Assembly (NCBI RefSeq): GCF_030915385.1
Contig: NZ_CP133268.1
Location: forward strand, 3,446,001 to 3,510,000
Reading direction: 5' to 3'
From: Neobacillus sp. PS3-12
GTDB lineage: Bacteria; Bacillota; Bacilli; Bacillales; Cytobacillaceae
DNA: 64,000 nucleotides
Shown: piece by piece, positions 1 to 6,871 of the stretch
Position numbering within the stretch: the stretch's first letter is position 1
Layout: every line of letters starts with the position of its first letter
The notes under the pieces: model-generated
Told to the model about the DNA's origin: nothing
Databases searched by the model: none
Seen by the model: the letters and a program-made list of their open reading frames with translations, nothing else
Made by a program: the position numbers and the translations under genes

Positions 1-1302
1 TTGGCTGGGGTAAAAAAAGCAGAAAGACGATCAATGCTTTCATCTGAACTAACCAGCACAAAAGAGCCACTTCTTAAAAGAGATGGATTACTAGGCGGCG
101 GGTATTATGTTGAGTACCGTACAGACGATGCACGCTTAACAATTGAAGTAATCAAGGAGGCTGTCTCCAGAGGAGTAAAAGCAGTTAACTACACAAAAGT
201 TAGCGAACTTCTGTACAAAAACGGCAAAGTTGTCGGCGCAAAGGTAGTTAACCAGTTAAATGGTGAAGTTTACGATATATATGCGAAAAAAATAATAAAT
301 GCAACAGGTCCCTGGGTAGATACACTACGTGACAAAGACCATTCATTGTCCGGAAAAAGATTGAGACTTACTAAAGGAGTTCATTTAGTCATTGACCAAT
401 CAAAGTTTCCGCTTAAGCAGTCGGTCTATTTTGATACTCCTGACGGCCGAATGGTGTTTGCAATTCCAAGAGCAGGAAAAACATATGTTGGTACTACAGA
501 TACTTTCTTTGAGGGTGATCCGACACATCCTAAAATGACAGCTGAAGATCGGAGCTATATTATTAAGGCCATTCATTTTATGTTTCCTTCTGTCAAAATT
601 AATGAAAAGGACATTGAATCAAGCTGGGCAGGTGTCAGACCACTTATTTATGAAGAAGGCAAGGATGCATCGGAAATCTCTCGCAAGGATGAAATTTGGG
701 TATCCAATTCTGGTTTAATCACGATTGCAGGAGGCAAGCTTACCGGATATAGAAAAATGGCAGAAACAGTGGTTGATTTGACCACAAAGCAGTTAAAAGA
801 AGAAGAAGGTCTCAACATTAAGCCATGCCAAACCAAGCATTTGCCTATTTCCGGAGGCCATTTAGGAGGATCTAGTCAATTTACTTCCTTCATTGAAAAA
901 AATATGACAGAGGCTCTAGAAATTGGTTTTACAAAGGAACAATATTTGAAATTAGTAAAACGTTACGGCTCTAACATAAACCGAATTTTTGAACTTGCTA
1001 AAAGGTATATTCCAACAAACCAATATGGTTTGCCTTTGGATGTTTTCGTAGAGCTGGTTTATAGTCTTGAAGACGAGATGGTCATGAAACCTGTAGACTT
1101 TTTTATTCGAAGAACTGGAGCATTACTTTTTGATATTCAGTGGACTAAAAAGTGGAAGCAGGCAGTAACAGACATGATGGCAGACTACTTTGAATGGACA
1201 ATAAAAGAAAAGAGTAAGCATATCGAGGAACTTGAGGTTCAGTTAAACGACGCAGTTAATCCCAAAAGTCCTGAAAAAATAAGAACATCGAAGGTTGTAT
1301 GA
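1..1302 (+). CDS. glpD: Aerobic glycerol-3-phosphate dehydrogenase, 3' part (5' end outside window)
   Basis: FAD-dependent oxidation of sn-glycerol 3-phosphate to dihydroxyacetone phosphate at the membrane, feeding electrons to menaquinone. The reading frame is open from base 1 and gives 433 residues; the family is about 550, so roughly 120 N-terminal residues, including the FAD-binding GxGxxG, lie upstream of the window. The first codon (TTG) is only the window edge, not a start. Visible family features are the ATGPW motif (about residue 100), the RPL...WVSNSGL stretch and the FAD-contacting IAGGKLTGYRKMA (about 240-252), followed by the C-terminal DAO_C-type helical domain. It converges on a GntR regulator gene and shares a terminator hairpin with it. 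Identification is by family resemblance and is secure. Confidence 0.93.
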   Translation: MAGVKKAERRSMLSSELTSTKEPLLKRDGLLGGGYYVEYRTDDARLTIEVIKEAVSRGVKAVNYTKVSELLYKNGKVVGAKVVNQLNGEVYDIYAKKIINATGPWVDTLRDKDHSLSGKRLRLTKGVHLVIDQSKFPLKQSVYFDTPDGRMVFAIPRAGKTYVGTTDTFFEGDPTHPKMTAEDRSYIIKAIHFMFPSVKINEKDIESSWAGVRPLIYEEGKDASEISRKDEIWVSNSGLITIAGGKLTGYRKMAETVVDLTTKQLKEEEGLNIKPCQTKHLPISGGHLGGSSQFTSFIEKNMTEALEIGFTKEQYLKLVKRYGSNINRIFELAKRYIPTNQYGLPLDVFVELVYSLEDEMVMKPVDFFIRRTGALLFDIQWTKKWKQAVTDMMADYFEWTIKEKSKHIEELEVQLNDAVNPKSPEKIRTSKVV

Positions 1303-1330
1303 GGGAAGAACTTGTGAGGTAAAGGAAAAG

Positions 1331-1376
1331 AAAATGCCCTCTTGTCCGTCTAGTAAGGCGGATAAGAGGACATTTT
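1331..1376. terminator. Bidirectional terminator between glpD and the GntR gene
   Basis: Nearly complementary arms (1332-1350 and 1357-1375, ending ATGCCCTCTTGTCCG and CGGATAAGAGGACATT, with G-U pairs) flanked by A-rich and T-rich ends. It lies between two convergent genes. Confidence 0.75.
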
Positions 1377-1395
1377 CTAACTCCTGTTCCTTCGA

Positions 1396-2109
1396 TTACT
1401 TTTGAAAAACATATTTATTTTTGCTTTCAAAGTAATCAGGATACTGTTTAATTAAAATACTTTCTTCCGATAACATTAGCTGTAAGTGCTCGATTATGTT
1501 TTTCTCTGCCTTCAATTTATCTTTTTCCTGTATGGCGGTAAAAATGGATTTATGCTGGTCAATTAAAATATCCCAATCAAAACTTTCGGTAGATTTCAAT
1601 CTTAGTATTCTATAACGATTTAAGTGTCCATTAATATTTTGCATCATTTGCCATGTGCGTCTTTTTCCAGTCATTTCAAAGAACTCTTTATGGAATTTTT
1701 CATCTAAATCGAAAAAATTCCCCTTCTGGGCTATACCATTTTTATCACAGGCTAATAGTTCTTGGATCTTTAAATTTGCTTCTAAATTAAATAAAGATTC
1801 TCTTGTACCAATGTCACATGCTAACAAGATGACAGCGGTTTCAAGTTTTTCTCGGACAAACCTAGCTTCTTCAGCATAATCCGAGTTAATAAGTGAAACG
1901 AATGTCCCACTTTGAGGAATGATTTCGAGCAATTCTTCCTGTGCTAATTTTAAAAACGCTTCTCTTATGGGTGTACGGCTAATCTGTAATTGGTCTGACA
2001 TTGACTTTTCAGATAGTTTGGTTCCCGGGATTAATTTTAGTGTTAATATTTGCTCCTTGATTTCATTGTAGGCGAACTCTTTTGCATTTACTCCCCTATT
2101 TATAGCCAT
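1396..2109 (-). CDS. GntR family transcriptional regulator (FadR/FCD subfamily)
   Basis: DNA-binding regulator of 237 residues, normal for the FadR subgroup. Residues about 10-75 form the GntR winged helix (LIPGTKLSEK, then ISRTPIREAF, then IIPQSGTFV). Residues about 85-215 form the all-helical FCD ligand-binding domain with its conserved Asp/His positions (DEKFHKEFF and DQHKSIFTAI). FCD regulators usually bind small carboxylates through a metal ion and repress neighbouring catabolic genes. Here the divergent neighbour is a small VOC protein and the convergent neighbour is glpD, so the target is not obvious. The start is ATG 2109, preceded by AGGGGAGC. Family call secure, ligand unknown. Confidence 0.9.
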   Translation of the reverse strand: MAINRGVNAKEFAYNEIKEQILTLKLIPGTKLSEKSMSDQLQISRTPIREAFLKLAQEELLEIIPQSGTFVSLINSDYAEEARFVREKLETAVILLACDIGTRESLFNLEANLKIQELLACDKNGIAQKGNFFDLDEKFHKEFFEMTGKRRTWQMMQNINGHLNRYRILRLKSTESFDWDILIDQHKSIFTAIQEKDKLKAEKNIIEHLQLMLSEESILIKQYPDYFESKNKYVFQK

Positions 2110-2416
2110 ACAATAGCTCCCCTTTATTTAAATACTTTTTTATTTGTTATATTACTCCACTCTTAAAGGAAAAATAAATTTGCATACTAATATGTCACTA
2201 TAGTATCATTTTCCTTCCTCATTTAGAAGATTTTAAAACCTACTTTGTAAATAAGTTTGAGAAAATGTAAGAAAGGCAACGATCCCATTAAATTTGCTTC
2301 TGGAAAAATATATTTTTGTGAAAATTGAATATATTTCCAGTTAACACTCTATAATAGAAAGAAAATATAAGGATTTTTCAATTGAAATTTCTATTAAATT
2401 ATTGAGGAGGGTATAA
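2110..2416. other. Divergent intergenic region (GntR / VOC gene)
   Basis: About 300 bp, AT-rich, no ORF of note. A possible sigma-A promoter for the VOC gene is TTGAAT (2325-2330) with TATAAT (2350-2355), but the 19-bp spacer is long. No clear operator palindrome was seen. Confidence 0.4.
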
Positions 2417-2812
2417 ATGGGTAGATTAGTTCATTTTGAAATTCATGTGAATGATATGGAAAGGGCGAAGAAGTTTTATGGAGAGGTATTTGGATGGTCG
2501 TTTCAAGATTGGAGTGAATATGCAGGGATGCCTTATTTTGGGGCAGTAACTGGAAGTGAAGATGAACCTGGAATCAATGGTGCTTTAATGCAGCGTCAAA
2601 GTGCACCTCCGGAGGAAGGTCAAAGTCTAAATGCATTTGCATGTACTATGGGAGTAGAAGATTATGATTCGACGGAAAGGAAAATAATAGAAAACGGAGG
2701 CAAGGTTGCCATGCCTAAGTATGCTCTTCCTGGAATGGCGTGGCAGGGTTACTATCTGGATACCGAAGGAAATATATTTGGAATTCACCAGCCAGATGTA
2801 AACGCCAAATAA
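2417..2812 (+). CDS. VOC (glyoxalase/bleomycin-resistance fold) family protein
   Basis: Single-domain protein of 131 residues. It starts with the typical first beta strand LVHFEIHVNDMERAKKFY, where a His sits at the usual metal-ligand position. It ends with YLDTEGNIFGIHQPD, where Glu in DTEGN is the usual second ligand. Small VOC proteins of this kind resemble the CFP30B/YdeN-type glyoxalase-like proteins and work as dimers. The substrate cannot be inferred. ATG 2417 is preceded by GGAGGG at a good distance. It is monocistronic, with a terminator directly downstream, and divergent from the GntR regulator, which may control it (inference). Confidence 0.85.
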   Translation: MGRLVHFEIHVNDMERAKKFYGEVFGWSFQDWSEYAGMPYFGAVTGSEDEPGINGALMQRQSAPPEEGQSLNAFACTMGVEDYDSTERKIIENGGKVAMPKYALPGMAWQGYYLDTEGNIFGIHQPDVNAK

Positions 2813-2839
2813 AATCAATACATAGATGGACCCCTGCCA

Positions 2840-2870
2840 AACTCAAGTTAAAAAGCTTGAGTTTTTTCTT
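2840..2870 (+). terminator. Intrinsic terminator after VOC gene
   Basis: Stem AACTCAAG / CTTGAGTT (2840-2847 with 2856-2863) followed by a T tract. Confidence 0.85.
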
Positions 2871-2918
2871 TAAGAAAAATAGGATGGTATTATTTAATCC
2901 TTAAAAAGGAGGGAGTTC

Positions 2919-3767
2919 ATGATTTACGTAGGTCTTGCAGGGTGGGGGGATCATGATTCTCTTTATCTTGATGGAATAAAGGCAAAGGATAAATTAGCCG
3001 AATATGGCAGTCACTTTCTTGTTGTTGAAGTAGATACATCGTTTTATGCGATTCAACCCGTCCGTAATGCTGAAAAATGGGTAAGTGAAACTCCGAAAGG
3101 ATTCCGTTTTGTAGTTAAAGCTTATCAAGGGATGACAAAACATCTGCGAAAAGATCATATCCCATTTCAGACTAGTAAAGAAATGTTTCAAGCATTTAAG
3201 GACTCATTAACACCGTATCTTAATAGTAAAAAGTTAGCCGCCGTTTTATTTCAATTTCCTCCATGGTTTGATTGCCGGAAAGAGAATGTGGCTTATATTA
3301 GGTATTGTAAGAAAATGATGGGTGCTTTTCCTGTAGCACTGGAATTTAGACACCAATCATGGTTTCGCAGTGACTATCGTGAGGGAACATTATCGTTCAT
3401 GCAGCAGGAAGGATGGATTCATTCGATTGCGGACGAACCCCAGGCAGGGGAAGGCTCTGTTCCGCTGGTTCTAGTTGCGACGGATTCGAACATGACAATT
3501 GTTCGGATGCACGGCAGAAATGTTCAGGGGTGGAATAAACAAGAGGGTGTTGACTGGCGGGAAGTTCGCTTTTTATATAGCTATAGCACAGAAGAGCTTT
3601 TGGAATGGAAGAAGATCATTCAGGAACTCTCAACGCATACAAAAGATATCTATGTATTATTCAACAACAACTCAGGCGGGGATGCATCAGGGAACGCAAA
3701 AGCATTTCAAGAAATTTTAGGGATAGAATACGACGGACTTTCCCCGAAACAATTAGATTTATTTTAA
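2919..3767 (+). CDS. DUF72 family protein (YecE/YunF-like)
   Basis: Protein of 282 residues with the DUF72 signature: the opening MIYVGLAGWGD, then the strand VVEVDTSFYAIQP (about 42-54), FRFVVKAYQGMTKH (about 68-81), LFQFPPWF (about 107-114), ALEFRHQSWF (about 141-150) and the late segment DIYVLFNNNSGGDASGNA. The family adopts a TIM-barrel-like fold and its biochemical role is not established. ATG 2919 follows AAAAAGGAGGGAG. The gene stands alone between two terminators, so there is little context. Family call secure, function unknown. Confidence 0.9.
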   Translation: MIYVGLAGWGDHDSLYLDGIKAKDKLAEYGSHFLVVEVDTSFYAIQPVRNAEKWVSETPKGFRFVVKAYQGMTKHLRKDHIPFQTSKEMFQAFKDSLTPYLNSKKLAAVLFQFPPWFDCRKENVAYIRYCKKMMGAFPVALEFRHQSWFRSDYREGTLSFMQQEGWIHSIADEPQAGEGSVPLVLVATDSNMTIVRMHGRNVQGWNKQEGVDWREVRFLYSYSTEELLEWKKIIQELSTHTKDIYVLFNNNSGGDASGNAKAFQEILGIEYDGLSPKQLDLF

Positions 3768-3800
3768 AAAAGCAGCAGAGATCCATTCTGCTGCTTTTTC
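3767..3800. terminator. Bidirectional terminator between DUF72 and 3-hydroxyacyl-CoA dehydrogenase genes
   Basis: Stem AAAGCAGCAG (3769-3778) / CTGCTGCTTT (3788-3797), A-rich on the left and T-rich on the right, between convergent genes. Confidence 0.85.
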
Positions 3801-3813
3801 TAGCTTATGAATA

Positions 3814-4776
3814 TTATTTAACAGCTGGTACTGCATTTTCCTTTTTTGCTTTTTGTTGCTGTAACTTTAAAAGATCTAAGAAATGATCATCACGTGTATG
3901 GATGGCTTTTGCTCCAAAATCATCATATTCGTAGAATCCTTTGTTTGAACGAATACCAAATTCCTCGTTTTCTACCATCTCTTTTAAGAATGAAGGAACT
4001 TCTCTTGTATTAGACAGCTCTTGTTCGATGTTGTGAACCATCGCTTTTGTTGTTTCCAGCCCGGCCAAATCCTGACTTTCCAATGGTCCGCAGAAAGCCC
4101 ATTTAAAGCCCATGCTTCCTTTTACAGCAATATCGATATCTTCAGCTGTACATACTCCTTGTTCAATTAAGTTGAAGCATTCACGCAAGAAAGCTACCTG
4201 AACACGGTTCACGATAAATCCTGTAATTTCTTTTTTTAATACTACCGGAGATTTTCCGATTTCTTTCATTAATTCATAAGTTGTTTGTACAACATTTTCA
4301 GCAGTCTTCTCAAATCTTGCAATTTCCACAATTGGCACAAGCTGTGGCGGGTTAAAGAAGTGTGTAATGATAAATCTTTCCGGATTCTTTGCTCTTTGCG
4401 TTAATTCTTTTAATGGGAAAGTAGAAGTATTCGATGCAATGATCGTTTTGTCAGAGACAACGCTTTCAATAATTTCATAAGTGTCCAACTTTAACTCGAG
4501 TTTTTCCGGAATGGATTCAAGAATGAAGTCGGTATCTTGAATAGCTTCACGTAAATCAGTGGTATAAGTGATACGAGCTAATGCCTGATCCATATCGTTC
4601 CCGGTCAGCATTTCTTTTTCTACCATAATTTTTAAGCTGTTCGTAATAAGTTCTCTTGCTTTTTCCAGTGAAGACTCGCGTCTGGCTTGTATGCGTACAT
4701 TCTTTCCTGCTTGGGCAAATAATTGAGCGGCACCATGCCCCATAATACCTGCGCCAAGGACTGTAAAATTCTTCAT
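3814..4776 (-). CDS. 3-hydroxyacyl-CoA dehydrogenase family protein
   Basis: NAD-dependent oxidation of a 3-hydroxyacyl-CoA (3-hydroxybutyryl-CoA type) to the 3-oxoacyl-CoA, as in fatty-acid or butanoate metabolism. The Rossmann motif GAGIMGHGAAQLFAQAG opens the protein (about residues 8-24). ESIPEKLELK, SNTST and the catalytic HFFNP follow, then the helical C-terminal domain (FIVNRV, DLAGLE, GFYEY). An in-frame ATG lies two codons upstream at 4782, but its spacing from AAAGGGG is only about 2 nt against 8 nt for 4776, so 4776 (320 residues) is preferred. Divergent from a Crp/Fnr regulator with a 26-bp palindrome between them. Hbd-like enzymes and hydroxycarnitine-type dehydrogenases share this architecture; the exact substrate is open. 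Confidence 0.88.
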   Translation of the reverse strand: MKNFTVLGAGIMGHGAAQLFAQAGKNVRIQARRESSLEKARELITNSLKIMVEKEMLTGNDMDQALARITYTTDLREAIQDTDFILESIPEKLELKLDTYEIIESVVSDKTIIASNTSTFPLKELTQRAKNPERFIITHFFNPPQLVPIVEIARFEKTAENVVQTTYELMKEIGKSPVVLKKEITGFIVNRVQVAFLRECFNLIEQGVCTAEDIDIAVKGSMGFKWAFCGPLESQDLAGLETTKAMVHNIEQELSNTREVPSFLKEMVENEEFGIRSNKGFYEYDDFGAKAIHTRDDHFLDLLKLQQQKAKKENAVPAVK

Positions 4777-4875
4777 TTCCATTACCCCTTTATATTCATG
4801 ACTCTTTTAGCGTAAAGCTAAGTGCCATCTAGCAATTTATTATTGTTATTTTCATAATAGCATATCTATTTTGAA

Positions 4876-4901
4876 AAGATTGTAACCTAGGTTACAATCT
4901 T
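4876..4901. promoter_or_regulatory. Perfect 26-bp palindromic operator
   Basis: Bases 4876-4888 (AAGATTGTAACCT) are exactly mirrored by 4889-4901. The palindrome sits between the divergent dehydrogenase and Crp/Fnr genes and ends five bases before the regulator's ribosome site, so a bound protein would block the regulator's transcription start or leader. The likely ligand is the adjacent Crp/Fnr-type protein (autoregulation), but the half-site differs from the classical Crp TGTGA / Fnr TTGAT motifs. Confidence 0.65.
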
Positions 4902-4919
4902 AGTAAGGAGATGGGGCAA

Positions 4920-5579
4920 ATGAACAATCAAGATTTTGTTTCAAACGAATCCAATTTATATAGTGCAATTGAAAAAATCGGAACATTAAGACGATACAAT
5001 AAAAATGAAGTCATCTACTTACAGGATGATAGTGCAAATACATTTTACCTGCTTAAATCAGGCAGAGTCCGACAGTTTTTTACATCGGAAAATGGCAATG
5101 AATTAACCGTGAAGATTTTGGGAGCCAATAAAATTTTTGGAGAAGCTTCTTATTTTAGCAAAACACCAAGAGTAACATCGGCAAGCGCCCTTACTGATGT
5201 AGAACTGCTTGAAGTCGATTTGCAGAGTATTCTGCCGTTCATAACAGAGCATCCAAGTTTAATTGCTGAGCTCTTGGATATGATGGCTCAAACGATCCGT
5301 CTTTTTTCCATCCAGGTGTACAGTATGGCATTTTTATCAGCTGATAAAAAGGTTGCCCATATCTTAGTTCAACTTGGATCCTATTTTAAAAACAAAGAAA
5401 CTGATCCCTCTTATTCTATTGATTATACCCATCAAGATATAGCAGAATTAATTGGTATTGCACGAGTGACCACCACAAAAGAGTTAAAGAGGTTTGAAAA
5501 ACTGGGATGGATTTCATTGGCCTACCGAAATATTCAAATACTAAACGAAGCAGCTTTGAAAGAATATTTATTGTCTTAG
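4920..5579 (+). CDS. Crp/Fnr family transcriptional regulator
   Basis: Sensor-regulator with an N-terminal cyclic-nucleotide-binding-type beta barrel (about residues 15-115: VIYLQDDSANTFYLLKSGRVR, then KIFGEASYF) and a C-terminal Crp-type helix-turn-helix (about 150-210: HQDIAELIGIARVTTTKELKRF). There is no N-terminal Cys cluster, so it is not a canonical iron-sulfur Fnr. An ATG at 4911 directly abuts GGAG (4907-4910), which is too close to be used. ATG 4920, nine bases downstream, fits and gives 219 residues. Divergent from a 3-hydroxyacyl-CoA dehydrogenase and preceded by a 26-bp palindrome it probably binds. The effector is unknown; fatty-acid or acyl-CoA metabolism is a guess from the neighbour. 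Confidence 0.88.
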   Translation: MNNQDFVSNESNLYSAIEKIGTLRRYNKNEVIYLQDDSANTFYLLKSGRVRQFFTSENGNELTVKILGANKIFGEASYFSKTPRVTSASALTDVELLEVDLQSILPFITEHPSLIAELLDMMAQTIRLFSIQVYSMAFLSADKKVAHILVQLGSYFKNKETDPSYSIDYTHQDIAELIGIARVTTTKELKRFEKLGWISLAYRNIQILNEAALKEYLLS

Positions 5580-5707
5580 GGATCCTTTGAAAGGTAAACA
5601 CATAAAAACTTTGGCAGAATCGGTCCTGAATACCATTTAATTTGAATATCTTTTAACTATTGATTTAGGAAACCAAACGATCAAATCATGGTTAAAGGAG
5701 GCACGTT

Positions 5708-6676
5708 ATGAAGGCAATCGTCTATGACAAATATGGCCCGCCTGATGTCCTTGAATTAAAAGAGATTGAAAAACCGATTCCTGAGGATAATCAAGTACTT
5801 GTAAAGGTTTATGCTTCATCTGTGAATTATGGTAATTTGGTTCTTTTGAAAGGAGAACCATTCTTAGCCCGTCTATTTTTCGGACCCATAAAGCCAAAAT
5901 ACTCAATCCCCGGAGGTGACATAGCAGGCCTGGTAGAAGCGGTTGGCAGAAATGTTAAGCAGTTTCAACCAGGAGATGAGGTGTTTGGAGACCTATCTGG
6001 CTGCGGCTGGGGCGGGTTTGCCGAATATGTATCTGTTCCTGAAAATGTATTAGCACCAAAACCATCCCATTTGTCGTTTGAGGAAGCGGCAGCAGTTCCA
6101 ATGGCCGCAGTCACAGCCCTGCAGAGTCTCCGAAATAAGGGTAGGGTAAAGTCCGAGCAAAAGGTTTTGATTTATGGAGCTTCCGGCGGTGTGGGAACTT
6201 TTGCCGTACAGATTGCTAAAGCATTCGGGGCTGAGGTAACTGGAGTGTGCAGTACGAGAAATGTTGAGATTATACGATCAATTGGTGCGGACCATGCTAT
6301 CGATTATACGAAGGAAGATTTTTCGAAAAAAGCCGATGTTTATGACCTAATTATTGGTGCTAACGGGTATCAGCCCATATCTGTTTACAAACGTGCATTA
6401 AGTCCTAATGGAATTTTTGTTCATGTCGGAGGTTCAGGTACGCAAATGTTTCAAGCAATGGTCCTTGGGCCTTGGATTTCAATGACTGGAAAAAAGAAGA
6501 TAGGGAGTTTTTTGCAAAGACCAAATCAAAAAGATCTGTTTTTTATAAGGGAACTTCTTGAAACAGGCAAAATAAAGCCGGTTATTGACCGACAATATCA
6601 GTTAAGTGAAATTCAAGAAGCTTTTAGGTATTTTGAAAATGGCCACGCTCAAGGAAAAGTGGTCATCACAATGTAA
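5708..6676 (+). CDS. NAD(P)-dependent MDR oxidoreductase (quinone reductase-like)
   Basis: Medium-chain dehydrogenase/reductase of 322 residues, a usual length. The N-terminal GroES-like domain (MKAIVYDKYGPPDVLELKEIEKP) is followed by PGGDIAGLVEAVG, FGDLSGCGWGGFAEYV, and the cofactor-binding GASGGVGTFAVQIAKAFGAE (about residues 158-177). The Cys cluster of structural-zinc alcohol dehydrogenases is absent, so it belongs with the zinc-independent quinone oxidoreductase / enoyl reductase-like branch using NADPH. ATG 5708 is preceded by AAAGGAGG. It is monocistronic with a downstream terminator. The substrate is unknown; such enzymes typically reduce quinones or reactive alkenals and alkenones. 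Confidence 0.85.
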   Translation: MKAIVYDKYGPPDVLELKEIEKPIPEDNQVLVKVYASSVNYGNLVLLKGEPFLARLFFGPIKPKYSIPGGDIAGLVEAVGRNVKQFQPGDEVFGDLSGCGWGGFAEYVSVPENVLAPKPSHLSFEEAAAVPMAAVTALQSLRNKGRVKSEQKVLIYGASGGVGTFAVQIAKAFGAEVTGVCSTRNVEIIRSIGADHAIDYTKEDFSKKADVYDLIIGANGYQPISVYKRALSPNGIFVHVGGSGTQMFQAMVLGPWISMTGKKKIGSFLQRPNQKDLFFIRELLETGKIKPVIDRQYQLSEIQEAFRYFENGHAQGKVVITM

Positions 6677-6710
6677 TGGCAGAGAATTCGTTTCAGTTTT
6701 TTAACTTAAA

Positions 6711-6765
6711 AAGTCGGCTATATACAGATTTCTTGTAATAACTTGTATATAGTGGGCTTTTTTCT
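6711..6765 (+). terminator. Terminator after MDR oxidoreductase
   Basis: Imperfect hairpin pairing GGCTATATACAG with CTTGTATATAGTGGGC, followed by TTTTTTC. Confidence 0.65.
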
Positions 6766-6871
6766 ATACTTTTTAATTACATAGAATTTTTGTATTTTTT
6801 TAAAATAAGAATGATATAGAATATAATATTAGTAAAGTCACGTTAAAGATAAGAAATGGCTGCAAATATCG

